Shown in pieces: positions 21,180-35,101 of a stretch of DNA of 64,000 nucleotides. This DNA is from Triglochin maritima (Eukaryota > Streptophyta > Magnoliopsida > Alismatales > Juncaginaceae). The notes under the pieces are model-generated. The model did not search any database. It was not told the DNA's origin and saw nothing but the letters and a program-made list of their open reading frames with translations. The translations under genes were made by a program, and so were the position numbers. The DNA lies in assembly GCA_963682175.1 (NCBI GenBank), contig OY821777.1, positions 15,024,001 through 15,088,000 of the forward strand, given 5' to 3'. How positions within the stretch are numbered: the stretch's first letter is position 1; the number at the start of each line of letters is the position of its first letter.

Positions 21180-22577
21180 AATTTCACCAGCTTGTGTGCA
21201 AAGTCTTGAACCATTTGGAGTGCACAAACAACAAGTTAAAAAAAAGCTGCATGTAGGTGGCACAGTTCATGTTGCAAGCAAACCAAACCCTTCTCTCAAC
21301 TTTCTTCCCATTAAACAAACACAACTGCTTATTTTGATATCCAACACTTCCAACATAGAACCATCTCTCTTCAAAACTTTTGCGTTTGACATGAAAGAAA
21401 GAAAGCATAAGTTGGCCTGTCGTTCAATGAAGGGATCAGAAAAGAATGTGAAGGAGAGATGGCATCGTGTTTGGGGTCTTGGAAATTTTGGAGGGTTGGG
21501 TCTAAAATTTAGTAGGCTTTTGTAGGTTAGTAGGGGGAGAATAGGATGTCATTGGTTCTAAGGAAGCCATTAATTTATAAAAACTTCAGTCTTAAGACCT
21601 TTTCTTTGATGAAATAGATTGAGATTTTGATGACTAGTTATAAAATTGGTCATTGAGTTAGAAGTAGGATTGTTGGAGAGGTCATCAAATTTTGTACTTT
21701 TAGACGACTTTCATGAATGCTATTGCCTAAGTAAAAAAATGAGAAAAGTCATTTCATTGTAAATTAAAATTTATGCATAAGATAATTTATCCTGCTTCCA
21801 ACAAACAATAACACAAATTATTTCTGCAAGTATAGTTCTCAATCTGATTGAGACTATTTTCTTGCAAACCAATCACGAAAAGAAAAAGACTCGTCTCTCT
21901 CCTCTCTTTCATGATAGATTTTTTTAAAATTTTCTTTGTTTGCTTTAGGAAAGACAACCAAATCTGTCTTTACCGTGGTCACTCCACTGTGGTATTGGGA
22001 TGTCAGGAACACTATGGAATGAAGTTTTTTTTTCTACTGAAGGATTTTCAAATCCATATTCCCCACAAGCACTTGTTTTTGTAAGCTTTGGGCAATGAGA
22101 TGGCACTTTGTTTGGCACTCAAAACTTCCATGTGGTTGCAGAAGTTGGTGATAAGTAGTGCAACTCAAGTGGGGCTGGCTTGGTTTGCTAAGTAAACCAA
22201 AAGGATCATGTCATACCAAAAGGTTTTGCTTGCCATTAATTTTCTCAAGTTTGTACAAGTTCATGATGTTTAAACACACCGAGGTTGAAGCTGCAACAAT
22301 CCACAAGTCATTCGGATCCATCATGGAAATGATGGTCAACTTCCATGTCTGTAATTTTGGCCAAAGTTAATCAAAAAAACGTGACAGAAGAGTGAGTGAA
22401 CACAATTGTGAGCCACAGGCAGATATATGACACTTTTAGCTGTAATGTAACATGGAATGTAATGTAACATGGAATGTATATACACAATAAAGATCATTCA
22501 TATATTTTCTACGATTTGTTTTTCATGCATGCATCAGTTTGTTTTAATGATTGCTTAAAACACATTAAAACAAATAT
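21180..22577. other. Intergenic region, no gene seen
   Basis: AT-rich DNA holding the promoter of the b561-domain gene at its left end. Open frames are short and lack recognisable domains or splice structure. Confidence 0.6.
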
Positions 22578-24487
22578 TGGGTTCTGAAATTCATACCTAG
22601 AAGTTCTCTAAAACTTCTTGAAGATCTGGAGACGTTGAGGATGCTTGTTGCTGCGCCGGATGCCTCCGAGTATTCACCAAACTCTAAACAAGATTAGAGA
22701 GAGAAGAGCTAGCCTCTCAATTTCCAATAGGGTTTAGAATCTAACTACTAACCCCTCTTTAGTTCCCTTTGAGAAGAAGCTCTCTGAAAACTAAAACTAA
22801 ACTCAAGAATTAAAGAAATTTCGTGGATAATTATGAAGAGAGAAGTTTGCACAAGAAGATAATGAATTAATTGATTAGGTAATGAGATAAACTTGTATTT
22901 ATAAGTTCTCTCCAAATTACCTATTCATGTGCAACCACTTGCCCATGATTTCATGCAAACTTCCATCTTACCATCCATTATTTGCTATCAAATAATCTTA
23001 GCCACGAATTAAATCAATTATGGACCAATTACATCCATGATCTAATTAATTCTTAAATTAATTCTGCAGAAAACCGTCTGGACCGGTCGACCATTTGGAC
23101 CAAGTTTCGGTCGACCGTTAGACACTCGGTCGACCGTTCTCAACAGTAAAATATTTCATCGCAATGTTCGATCGGTCGACCGTTCCGAACAGACGAAAAT
23201 TCCCTGTTATCGGTCGAGACGTGTTCGGTCGACCGTGCACCGACCGGTCGCCCGTTTACTGTTGTTCGGTCGACCGTTGAGCACCGTTCTGCAGATTGGT
23301 CAAATTTCGGTTTTACCCCTACAAAATTTGATATTTCGGGATTAGTAGTAAATTCACAACTTATGTAACATATTATCTTATGTAATGATAAATCATTACA
23401 CCCCATAATATTTACATCACATATTAATTTAATTTAGATTCTAATTATGTTATTAATCATAACATAATTTTGATTTTGCTTGTTCACCCCATGTGTCATA
23501 TTTTCTACATGAAACCCGACACATCTTATGAACTCAAAATCCTCATTTCTTGTTTTCCAGTTTTGTAGTGTGACCTATGGGAGGATCTAGACTAAGTTGA
23601 CAGTGATATTAAGATCTTAATATCACAAGCTATAAGCGGTATCTAGCTACACATTATAGCTCCCAATTAGTTAGATGTCTTAATTTCACTCGAACCAAAA
23701 CCCGATCCATTTAGTGATGGTGTGCACCACTTGTGTCTGTCCCTTGCCTCATGATATTAAGAATACACACAAAGTAATATTGTGTCATCTTTGCATTAGT
23801 ATTCATTTCTTGATCTCTTTAAGCTACTTATAAATATGTGACTTAACTCAAATCACATTGTGCACATTATAACTTTGCTTTATCAAGGGGCCCACTAATA
23901 TCATCACTCAATTAAGAGGGGCAATGATAGTCTTTTGACTAACTATCTTCTCCAACAAAAGTTGTACTTAACCAACCAATGTCTTTACACTACACTTATT
24001 GATAGCTCGAGACACTAATCTAATTAAGCATTCCTTAAGTGATTGGATATAAGTCTCATATCAAAGAACCAAGGACACAGTAAAATATTAATGACACGGA
24101 AACACATTTCTATAATATTTTACTTGTTAGGCCAATTCGGTATACAAAAGTAATATTTTCCTCTTTGGCCTACCGTGTTGTCACTCACTTGTAGAGCTAC
24201 AATGATCTATGACCAACACAACAATCTTAACTCGGTAATTAATGTCCCGTGTTAATTACCATGATTGCGAATATCTTTTGTTTTATGTAAACCAATATCT
24301 TTTAGAGCTCTACGATTAAGGACCAAGAGCCTCTTCCTTAACACTTATAAAAGACGAATAGCATAAACAAGGAACAAAATGATTTCTCATTCAATTCATA
24401 ATAATTGACATTTAAAAGTAAAACTTTTAGAACACATTCTCTTCATAAACACCATTAAAACATTAAGCAAGGGTTGGGATCTAACAT
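22578..24487 (-). mobile_element. Probable solo LTR, about 1.9 kb
   Basis: On the minus strand it starts TGTTAGATCCCAACCC and ends TTCAGAACCCA, the TG..CA pattern of an LTR. AATAT stands directly before (22573-22577) and just after (24488-24492), a possible 5-bp target duplication. The segment 24040-24465 recurs inverted at 63580-64000, showing it is a dispersed family. No open frame for retrotransposon proteins lies inside. The 22640-22700 part (GGCATCCGGCGCAGCAAC on the minus strand) is GC-richer, as in R/U5 regions of Copia LTRs. Copia membership is an inference. Confidence 0.6.
23070..23285. repeat. CGGTCGACCG cluster inside the solo LTR
   Basis: About eight GGTCGACC or near copies lie within 215 bp (GACCGGTCGACC, TTCGGTCGACCG and similar). 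It is the same motif as at 16620-17245. Confidence 0.85.
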
Positions 24488-24492
24488 AATAT

Positions 24493-26936
24493 GTATCTGT
24501 CATTTTAATTTTTAAAATTCAACTATTATTCTGTAAATCATACTTGGGTTGGTTTTCACATCTGTCCAAAAAACACCAAGGTACATTCCTTCTAGTAACA
24601 CTTGTGATTATTGGCAACACAATCTTATCAATATTCTTATTTTATTGGCAAAAAATGTTTACTTTTCTAAATTTAATTGATTATTTGTTGTTGTTTTTTT
24701 TCATTACATAAAGAGAGGTGATAACAACGAAATATCGGACCTATTACTGTTGTCTGTGTGTCTTTATAATTTCTCACTAATTTTCTGAATTCAGAAGTGC
24801 AGCAAATGTTGGAGAGAAAAGCAATAACAAACCAAAAGGTTCATATTTGTTTGCTACATGCCACTGTTGATATCAAATTATATTTTATGATTTTTATCTC
24901 TTTAAAGATAGTATTTAGTCTTCAAATGCCACAAAGGGTTACTTTCACCTCTAAAAAAAGAAGAAAGAATATACCCTTTTTAATTTTCTCCCTCGTCTTG
25001 TTTTCTTGTATGTTAGCTTCATGGCTTCTCATTCACCCAACTTTGTTCTCCTTTTTCCTAATTCTTCCTCTATGTCTGTGAACTAAAATCTGACATAAAT
25101 ATTTACGTTTGCTGTAAAGGAGCTAAGGAATAACATCATAATCATCAATGTTTTTCTTTTATATCTACTTGAATAACTGATATGAAACATACAAATTTGT
25201 GGAGATGAAATCCATCTGTAAAGAGTAGCAAGAAAACATAAGATATGCTGTGGTGGTCTCTTTTGACATGTCACTCAAAGCCGTCCTTCCTCCTTTGCAC
25301 ATTTGAATTGCATTAATATTCTTTAAAGTCCCAAACACACCCGAATCACAATTCCAAAGAACAAACACACAATTATATTTTGGATCAATAGGCGGTCGTC
25401 TTTCATTATTATGTTTCTATCTCAAATTTTTCCTAGTTTGCTTTAATTATAACAAAAGCTAAGACATGTTTTAATTCAAATAATGATTAACATCCAACTG
25501 TAAGGATTGTAGCTTTCAAATTTGTCTAATAATGTACGACACCCAACTTATATTTCTTTTCTATTTTATAAATTAATCTTTTATCCTTTTTTTATAATTT
25601 TAGAATAAAATTGTTAGATTTTATTTCATATCTGATTCTTCAGTGCAAAAGCGATTCAATGCTAACAATAAGAAATGAGTGCATGCATGACAAAGCTTCC
25701 GCTAGCTGTTTTGATGCTTGTTTTCACTAATTTCAATGGCTTTATTATTTGTTGGTATATAAAAAAAAGTATAATGTTTGCAACTTTGCATGCTCTTTAT
25801 TCTTCCATCTTTTGTATGAAATATACATATGTGAGAATGGAACATTTTGTTCCCCACTACCCAAGCTAAAGAGAAGCCAAACAGCGACCGAAAATGTTAC
25901 ATGCAAAAGATGGAAGGAACAAACTAAAATAAAGTAAAAATAACAAGGTTTGATGAATCACATCCCAAAAAGCAGATTCTATTCTTAGATTTAGTTAAAG
26001 CAACGTAAAAGAGAAACTGATTGGCAGGACCAAAAGGGCAAAAGATGATTTTTTTGCAACAATTTTAAAGAGACTTGATTTTTGAAGGAAAAAAACTTAT
26101 TGGCAGGAGTAACACTGAAGAAAACCAAGCTTAGTAAAAGGCAGAATTTCATTTCAAAGAACACTTGCAGGTGAAGAGATAGGCTAACACTAGCCGGATT
26201 GGTATGTCCTAAGATTTGAATTAGCTGAAATTATGATTGTGCTACAAACACACACATACACACACAAATTGGTTTGAGTTGCAGTCTCGAGCATAATTTT
26301 GAAATGCACTGTCAACTGGAATTTTTTGCACTCTGAAGAGAAGCCAAACCGCCTCGGATTGAAGTCCAACCCTCCTGTCCCACATTGAAGGTGGATGGTG
26401 AGTGAAAAATTGATCCAAAGTAATGAAACAAAACGCTTCATGGAAGTTGGTATCCGATTTCAATGTCTACGTATTCAAAATTTTAATCATCCCGAAGACG
26501 TTTGCAATATGGCTCTGCGACGAATATAGCTCTCAATTCCTCTTACTTGGATTGATTTGCCCCAAAAAATGTCACTCCCTATTGATACGTCATATAGTAC
26601 ATGTATCTACAACGTCTTCAACCTCTTGAAAAAACTCAAGTTAACTTCAAAACACAAGATACACCGGAAGTCAAGGTATTACTCTCCTTTCGCCATGACA
26701 CTTAAAATTTAATTTACTTATATTAAAATAAACAAAGCCACAAGACCTATTACCGTAATCTTGATTTCGGCTAACAAAAACAAATCTGGTTTCTCCCTTC
26801 GTTTTTTACTAGTATACTGTATAATTACCTATGTAGTCTACAGTAATGATAGGTGAGTCTGACTGCAATACTTTTTCACAATTGGTCACTAAATAGGATA
26901 CCCAACAAATAAACTGAAACAACAGTAAGGTATTTA
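24493..26936. other. Intergenic region, no gene seen
   Basis: AT-rich DNA with short random frames. No exon-like sequence, domain or repeat structure could be supported. Confidence 0.6.
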
Positions 26937-27776
26937 GACCACGACCACCCTTAACGGGTCGTCCATCCAGGACGACCCCGACCCGATCGGTCGCTGGATG
27001 ACCGGGTTGCGCCAAGTGGCACAACCCAGTTGGTCCGATTTTTTTTGGGTTTTCTTTTGTTATTTGTTTTAATAAGTAGGAGGTTTATATTTTGATAAAT
27101 AGTTAGGATTTAAGTAGTTTTAGTTTATTTTTAATAATAACGAGGGTTAGGGTTTATTATATTTTGATAACTGTTAGATTTTCAAGATACAAACACACAA
27201 ACTGGTACAAAATTACCAATAAATCTCAAGTCAAAAATAAACATTGTGTTTGGCTTACAGGGAGTGTTGCCCCTTGCCACCCTCGACCGACCCGTCGAGG
27301 TGAGTATAAGACGTATGAGTCAATCCTAACAATAACGTTATAATTAAAGTACGAAAATTATACTGAAATAACAACAACTGAAATTCTAAACTGATAAGAA
27401 ATCACATGTATACTGTAGATTGTCAGTCTGACAAAAAAAAACATCACACATGTACTGTAGATTGTCAGTCCTACAAGAAAAATAATCATGCACGTATTAT
27501 AGATAAGCGTGTTAAATAAATAAAGTATATGCAATTTGAAAACACAAGATTTATTGGTATTTTTGTTTTTTCAAATATATTATTAATGTTTTTGATAAAT
27601 ATAAATGATTTTGGAATATAATAAAAGTTGAGAAAAAATTTAATGATGTGGAAGAAATAAAGTGGAATGACTTAGGTTATGATTAAGTGAATAATGAAGG
27701 AGAAAAATAATGTTGGATCATGATGACATAACAGAGAAAGAAAGTGAATGACCTAGTAGGTCATGGTTGCGGATGC
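26937..27776 (-). mobile_element. PIF/Harbinger-type MITE, deletion derivative of the element at 38184
   Basis: Read on the minus strand, it matches both flanks of the 38184-39698 element in order: GCATCCGCAACCATGACCTA, then TTTATTTATTTAA, then the paired GACTGACAATCTACAGTA motif, then a shared 300-bp end with CGGACCAAC and GGGTGGTC. The transposase part between them is missing. TTA precedes the left end (26934-26936); the right copy of the duplication is unclear. No coding sequence. Confidence 0.8.
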
Positions 27777-28068
27777 TATTGTGCATCCTGCAGACTTGTT
27801 TCATGGGATGTGATGAGCAGTAGACTACCGAACTCGTAGGTCTAGACTTCCGTGTTTAACAAAAAAAACCTCGAAAATTTTGACAAACACTGGAGAATGC
27901 AAAAACAATAACATAATTATATAACAAACAACAACAAATTTATATTCTTCACTACAAATGTTAACATTGAGTCATTGAGGATTCATAATCAACAACATTC
28001 ATCACTTAAAGAACTTAGGAAACAACATGAACTCATGCTAATGTTACACGGTTCAAAGAAGGATAACA

Positions 28069-28209
28069 TTAGTACGTACTCGATATTGAATCTATGAAAT
28101 AATAACTTTCAAAAATTTCGGAAGGCTCCAATAAGTAAGTTGCCCTAATTACTGCTTGCCGTGCAAATTCTCTGTGCTCCAACGGAATTAAGAATACAGC
28201 TCTATGATC
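28069..28209 (-). CDS. Unassigned terminal-exon-like ORF (46 codons)
   Basis: A good splice acceptor (GTGTTGCAG, 28218-28210) is followed by an open frame beginning DHRAVFLIPLEH and ending at TAA 28069. Composition is protein-like: LEHREFARQAVIRATYLLEP is amphipathic and helix-prone. The frame relative to the acceptor is assumed. It lies 1.3 kb past the WDR12 stop on the same strand. It could be an alternative or read-through 3' exon of WDR12, the last exon of a decayed gene, or chance. I do not recognise the sequence, and no upstream partner exon was found in 28220-29540. Confidence 0.3.
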   Translation of the reverse strand, partial: DHRAVFLIPLEHREFARQAVIRATYLLEPSEIFESYYFIDSISSTY

Positions 28210-28465
28210 CTGCAACACCCAAAGACTCATTTATTAATAATTTAATGTGGAATAATTCCTAGGAGGGGTCCGTCAATATTGTGAAGCGACAACTAAAGAG
28301 TAAAAGGTGGGGGCCTTGTGGAGGAAGAAGGATATGGATGGAGATGAAGCAATGGAGGATCATGCAATGGAATGTTGATCAGGAAAGAAGATTCAAAGAA
28401 ATTCATTAGTAGAATAAGCCATAATAATTATTGCAATTCCACAATATTAATGTTTGTTGCAGACT

Positions 28466-28748
28466 GTCAACTTTGACTCGGCTCGATAGTTCGACTCGAA
28501 CTCGACTCGAAAAACGTTCGACTCTAATTTAACTTGAAAATGATGAATCTTGATGAAAAACAAAAAAATCTTCAAACTTGGTTCGGTAAACGAACTGTTC
28601 GAACTCGAAAAAAATTGATGCTCGACTCGACAGCTTGTTCGAATTTTTTATTGTTTCATTTATATATAAAAAAATTGTATTTGATAATAACATAACATAA
28701 TACTTGTGTCTCGAAATTTCACTCGACTCAGCTCGTTTACACACCTAG
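28466..28748. mobile_element. MITE-like element rich in CTCGACTCG
   Basis: It contains repeated CTCGACTCG/CTCGAACTCG words and a TTTTTTATTGTTTCATTTATAT segment, and ends near ACACACCTAG. The part 28590-28740 recurs in the same orientation at 41500-41640. Termini and target duplication are not clear. Confidence 0.55.
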
Positions 28749-29544
28749 CAGGACTTTTCCGATTTGGAACAAATTACTCAACAATTTCAAAACAAGAATT
28801 AGCAATCATTTGAGAAATATACTACAGCAGGCAAGTTTCAGTAACTACTGATAAAGGATCTGCTACGCTTGCCTTCAATAACTACAAAATGTCAAAATGA
28901 GACCTAAGCACTGTAAAATTCACCCGCCTTCAATAAAATAATAGATGGCGAAAAGATTTTCTTAGAAAGATTTGATAATAGCTAAATACAATGATCTTCT
29001 AATAGTAGGTTAAAGCAGGGGTGCAGCATATATATAATAATCTCCAACTAAGATGAAAGTGGAAAAGCAAATATAAGTATGCAGCTCAAGAACTTGAGTC
29101 TTTTGTCAGGACAAATTCTTCTAATAGGAACCTTTAAAGCTTCAAATAAATTATTAATTAGGAAAAGGAAATCAGATGGTACAACCAACAAGTGAAGGGA
29201 GTCAGGGACAGGACCTCGGCATACCAAGTGCAATAGAATACAGTTTCTTTCCTCCAGGAAAAAAAAACTTCTGAGTGCAATACAAGTGTTGAATTTCTTT
29301 TAACAGAGGATGAAATCTCATAAATTGGTGCTGACCCATCAATCACAGAATTGATTACTGTTGAAAGGTCACGGAGAGAACAGTAAAAGAGTAAAACAAG
29401 AGAATTTGCATAATCTATCTTGAATGGAAGGATCAAAAAGGCTGCTACAATTTGATAATGAAGTAATGAACTTTTTGTTTGTTGTAAATATCAACACAAT
29501 ATATAAATGCAAGTGGACTATTGATTACCTGTTATTGTCAAGCC

Positions 29545-32500
29545 TCAATGGATGGAAATCCTAGAGGATATGAACATTTTTGAATCGGCACCCCCACTTA
29601 CAACACTATCATCTTTCCACCAATCCGCACAAAGAACCTACATTTCGCCTCACAAAACTAGTTAGATTATACACAACAGTTCAATATATTAAGGCAAAAA
29701 CTAGAAGGTGCCCTTCATACCTTATCTGTGTGTGAGTCAATCACTGCCAAAGGCCACTGCCACAAAAATGTCCATACAAGGTATCAATCTAAGACCCAAG
29801 TACGGTAATAAATCAACACGTGACGAAATAGGTAAAGCCGTAAAGGAATATTACCGCTGTTCTGAGATCCCAAAGCATCACCTTTCCATCGTAAGACGCC
29901 GAAACAAAATGAAAGGATGATATTTTGTGCCACTTGCATCCAGCTATCCAAGAGGCATGTGACGTAAACTGGAAAACAGGAGAAAATGATCCTGGTGTTC
30001 CTGCACAATATATTTTAGTTCAGTTTTGACTCACAAACACACTCCCAGCATCCTTCAAAACTTTGAATAAAAGACGTGCAAAAGACTTGTCATCTGAAGA
30101 AATTAACCTGGTTTCCGAGGATCCCACACCCTCAAAACAGGATCAGAACCACCAGCAAGAATGAGTGAAGAACCTTCTCCTCCAACATCGAGACAATTAT
30201 GGGCCTTCTCGGAAACCTATGGATAAAATCATTACGAAACAATCAAACTTTTTAAAGTATTAAAAATGAAAGGAAACCAAATCACGAGTCAGCCTACAAG
30301 AACCCAAGGAGCGAGCGAGCTTACACCTCTCACACCCAATTCACAAATGCCACTATTGAATGTAAAAAGACAAACAAACCCCAAAACAGCAGAGGTCCAC
30401 TTCAAGCCTAATCTCTAACATCCCAAAAAGGGCAAAAGATAAACTCCGAAGAACAGTATAAATGGCTACTACTGATAGGATGCCTACAAAAAATTAGAGA
30501 CAAGTTTGTCTAATTCTATATACTCAAAACCTCAACTCCATACCAAATGTGTGAGGGTTTGTGACAATTGTCCATTGCAGATCTACTTCATCAGGGAAGT
30601 TAAGAATCTAGCAAGATATGAGGCGAAAAAATGGTGTAATAACAGTAACAGCCAAAGCAAAATTAGAGGAATCTCCTATAGAAATTGCTTTACTATAGTC
30701 TACAGTTATAAAGGATCACCACAAACAAATCTCGCACTCGCATAGAGTAGCAAATAACTTATATCGAGAAATACTTGTTATTATATTGATAAGCATAAAA
30801 GAGTTACTAAAACTAGATACACCAACGTACCATGTTCCAGGAGTCACTGCCGGACTCCACATCCCATATTCTGATAGAATGATCCCATGAGGCAGAATAC
30901 AGAGTTTGCAATTTTGGCCAAACCACTGAAGAAACACACTGGGTATGTCCCTCGATAGTTGAAAAGGCTGTCCCCTGCATACGATAAGTAGACAAATATT
31001 GAAATACAAGAGGCCAAGCAAGTGTAGAGTGGTTGACTTCCAAGAGATTGTCAGGAACACAAGTGCCGGAAGGTAACAAGATGGATAAGAAGAACATTGA
31101 TACACTAACTATTTGAAAACTATTATCAAGCTTAAGTGTATAAACCACTGATATATACAATCTCTTTTTTTTGTTACTAAGCAAGTACCAAATTGACATG
31201 TTATGAAATATGTTCATAAGCAAGCACCACTAGCAAAATGATTAAATGAAAGAAAACCACAGGTATAAACGTCCTAGAATTTGAGATGATAGGTACTACT
31301 ACCACAAATATTTTTCATATGTCATTTAAGTTCAAACAAAGCACAGACTCCATCATATTGATCTATGTTTCATTGATTAAAATCTTGATTGAAAAGAAAA
31401 CAACAAATATACCTCCAACTGAGATTCTTGATGTGATGTCATATCATCGTTGCGCACCCTTCTCTTTTTTACCACAGAATCTTCCTCAGTTTCATCCTCC
31501 ACTTTCCATATTTTAATAGAGCAGTCCCAGGATCCAGAGCATAGCTAGAAGTCATGTCAAAGTGCATGTCAACATTAACAAGGAGTCTCAAGCTGTTGAA
31601 CTTCTCCCACGAACCAGTTCAAGGGATGAAGATAATGGAATAATGGATACACCGATACATGTCACAAGAAAAGAATAGCAAAAGTTTTACCATATTTCCA
31701 GCAGGATCTGATGATATGCTCTGTACAGATTTTTTGTGACCACGTAAAGTTTTGAATGACCAAATCTTTGTAGCATTGTTCACTTCTGTATATGGGTCAA
31801 ACTATAGAAGGTATCCCGGATTAAAATAAGAGCATCCATTGTTTCGAATGAAAATACATGCAACTCCAGATTACCTTCCATATTCTCACGGTTTGATCTT
31901 TAGAAGCAGTCGCTAAAAGCAGGTCATTACAATTTTTCCCCCCTGTAAATAGATTGGTTCTGAAACTATGAGACACAAGAAACATAGCTTCTGGAAGAGA
32001 TAAATGTAAGTGCTTATGCAAGATCAACCATCTTATAGATTTATCATTGTCAAAACATAACCAACTCCATAAATTAACCTTTTTGATTGAGGAGACAGAC
32101 AGAAGTAACTGCATCAGCATGCCCTTCTAAAATGTGTGTGCAAAATGAGCCATTTTTCCAGATCCTACAAACAAGAAGAAAACCTAAGAGGAAAATACAC
32201 TGCGATGCAATTGTATTTTTGATGGCATAATCTTGTAGGATTAAACAAGATTTTTCAAACTCACTAAGAACCCAGTAGATTCCACATACCTTGCACGACC
32301 GTCATAGCATCCAGTCAGAACAAAACTGTCAAGTTCAGATACTATATTAGCTCGCATTATAAAGAATTAAGAATCTGACATTTAGAAGAAGAGGAAAATA
32401 TAAAGAAGGCACTTGGATCAAATGTTGATAGGGAATCTTGAGATGCCATATTTTCTACATTTAAAATTGAATCGTTAACATAGAAAATAGAACTTGAAGG

Positions 32501-35034
32501 CCATTTCTCTCATTCTCCTAGATCAAGCCAGTATTTTATGTCCTTTTACGTTCGGTTACTAATATTTTATTTGCAAGATAGAAATCTAAAGATCAGCATT
32601 CATAAGCAGAAGGGTATATGTGAATGTCGGTATATCATGCAATTGAACTTTTATATTGAAATTCCTTAAAACGATTAAAAAAAGATAAATTGTAACATAT
32701 GATTACAATTTACGATAATCACCTAAAATTATATTATGCATGGTTAACTAATGATCATTAAGTTCGCTACAAAAACATAATTTTAAGTTCGTGGTGACCA
32801 ATTTGCTTTATAGACTAACCATGCACACATAATAAGAGATGCAGGACAAATTTAATTATTTATAACATTGTGTCCGATATTCAGATACCAAAAGCGTCAA
32901 GCTTAGGCTCATATAGCATAGCACATGATCGTCAAATTTGCTATAAATCACATTCACACCCTAATGACAAATTATCACAAACATTACTACACATTTGCTC
33001 ATTTTATTTTATTCTACTTATGATGCTTATGTGCAACATTTCTTTGAAAGAGGGAGAAAAAAAGTAGAACCAAAGTATCAAGTCGTTTGATGCAATAAGG
33101 ACATGGTTGGAAGTTGGAACCTGTACCAATGAATAACATCTCATTATGAGGTCAGTCATTTTACTCAGATGTGCATTTTCCAGTTTTAATTTTTTTCCAA
33201 TATCAATGTATATAAAGGTTCATGACAAATTAACAAATTATATGCAAAAACAATATCTATATACATGAAAATATTGTTGCATTATCGTAGTGATTAAAAG
33301 TAGTTATCTGTTCACATCGCGGTTCGTATGATCAAAAAAACTCCGGCTCCTAGCACAAGTGTAAGTGTCTCGGCCTAGAATAACACCCCATTGAAATGCA
33401 AGGGGCGTGTGTTTTTCTTTTAGGGTGCGCTTGATATGGGTGTAATAGGCAGTGAAAAATTAAAAGGGTAATTTTTCACCCCCTTAAGCATGCCTGGAAT
33501 GGGAAGAAAGAATAGGGTAAGGGAATCTATTACCGCCATATGGGGATAATCCATTCCTCCTATCTCCCATGGGGTAAAAATATAAAAAAAAAATATTTTA
33601 TTTTATTATTTTCACTTCTAACACATATATTTGATAAACATACATTATAGGACGACTATAAAACGAAATCGCACCCGCTTTGTACTAATATTGTCAGGTT
33701 AGGTTGGGTTTTCTCAAGTTTTGATATTATTACTCCATCAAATTTTCCCTTGACATACCAAACCTGGGTAAAAGTAATTATTACTCTTCTAAAAGATTAC
33801 TCTCATAATTATTACTCTGAAAATTTTCTCCCTTTAATTTTTACCATCATTCCAAACGCACCTTAGGGAGAAAATGCATTCTAAGAATTGCCTATGGCAA
33901 GTGCGAGCCCATCATAAGTTATGATTTAAGCGATATATACCTTGAATTGGAACCATCAACTGCACTGACCCAATCATCATGTGGACGAGGATCTTGTTCC
34001 CTTTTGGGAACTATGGCTTTTATGTATTCAATCTCAAGCACTTTCTCCTGTTATGGAAAGTGTAATGTATGAGCCCGTAATTTTAATAAATTCTCACATG
34101 TGCATACCAGCTTTTGCAAGTCAAAAATAGCATCATTAGAAAGTACAATACCGCAGAGATTCCCTTTGCAAGAAGGAACTGCTCGAGGGGCATCCTAATA
34201 AGTTCACCACCGACGATGAAATCAAAGGGCAACTTCTCAAACTCCTTGTCCACTACAAACATCACACAACTTAACAACCCAGAATCTCAAACAAGCACAC
34301 AACACCACATAAAAAAACACTCTATTTCCAAAGAAAGAAAGAAAGAAACCACACTAACAACACCACAAATGTGCATTACCCGACCATTCCACCAGAAGCC
34401 ACCAAAAATCACATGCCACAAACACCGCAACACCAAAAAATGGCAATATTTAGTGTTGCATATGGTTGGCAGTTGGCACATAACTCATCTTTATCATGCA
34501 AATAGACTCACTAACTAGTAAAAATCATCACTTCATCTGAAAAACCGCCACAAAACCCTCAACACAACAAAATAAGATAAAAGGCATAAAATTTGGTTCG
34601 GCTTACAACTTTTATAAAAAAATTATATATCATGTAGTATACTCGCTAGTTAATAAAAAAACACCAATTTAGCTAAAAAACACACAAAAGGCGCTACTTT
34701 TCATCGAACAAAGAAGCGAAAACAACAAAATAAGATCAAACGGCAGCGAATTTGGTTGGCAGTTTGTATCAAAAACACAAATTCATTCTGTCTAAAAAAA
34801 TCACAAAGCCCAATTTGGCTCAAGAGAATCGAACGCAAGGAAAGCAGAGAAAAAAGGCAGGAAAATTAAACCGGATTGGAGTATGCTGTTGACGATCTCG
34901 GAGAGACCCATGCGGGTGAGGTTGGAGGGGACCTTGATGGAGGTTTTGGGGACGCGGAGGGCGTCCGGGAGCTTCGTCAAGAACCGAACCTCGACCAGCC
35001 GGTTCGGTTCCGAGGCTCCGCCGCCGGAATCCAT
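29545..35034 (-). CDS. WDR12: Ribosome biogenesis protein WDR12 (Ytm1) homologue
   Basis: WDR12/Ytm1 is a nucleolar WD40 protein of the PeBoW complex, with Pescadillo and BOP1, needed for 27S pre-rRNA processing and 60S assembly. Thirteen exons join in phase: 35034-34872, 34252-34152, 34047-33941, 32325-32290, 32164-32079, 31942-31875, 31801-31691, 31544-31413, 30974-30831, 30216-30108, 30000-29855, 29756-29721, 29637-29545. The product is 443 residues, close to the usual 420-440. An N-terminal NLE domain (about 12-95, VEVRFLTKLP, LEQFLLAKGIS) precedes seven WD repeats with TGCYDGRARIW, ATASKDQTVRIW, SGSWDCSIKIW, SASWDHSIRIW, AGGSDPVLRVW and SASYDGKVMLW. A basic insert (KKRRVR) lies between repeats. 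Intron 3 holds a MITE. A telo-box lies just upstream. Confidence 0.96.
33423..33862. mobile_element. Tourist-like MITE, 440 bp, with TTA target duplication
   Basis: Ends are GGGTGCGCTTGATATGGG and, reversed, GGTGCGTTTGGAATGATGG. TTA lies on both sides (33420-33422 and 33863-33865), as for PIF/Harbinger derivatives. It sits in WDR12 intron 3, well clear of both splice sites. Confidence 0.8.
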
Positions 35035-35088
35035 CGCTTCTGGGATTCAACGACGACGACAAGGGCTTGTTTGATTTGGTTGGAGTCC

Positions 35089-35101
35089 GCAAAACCCTAA
35101 A
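35089..35101. promoter_or_regulatory. Telo-box upstream of WDR12
   Basis: AAAACCCTAAACC lies about 55 bp upstream of the WDR12 start codon. Telo-boxes (AAACCCTAA) are frequent in promoters and leaders of plant ribosomal and ribosome-biogenesis genes, which fits this gene. Confidence 0.6.
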
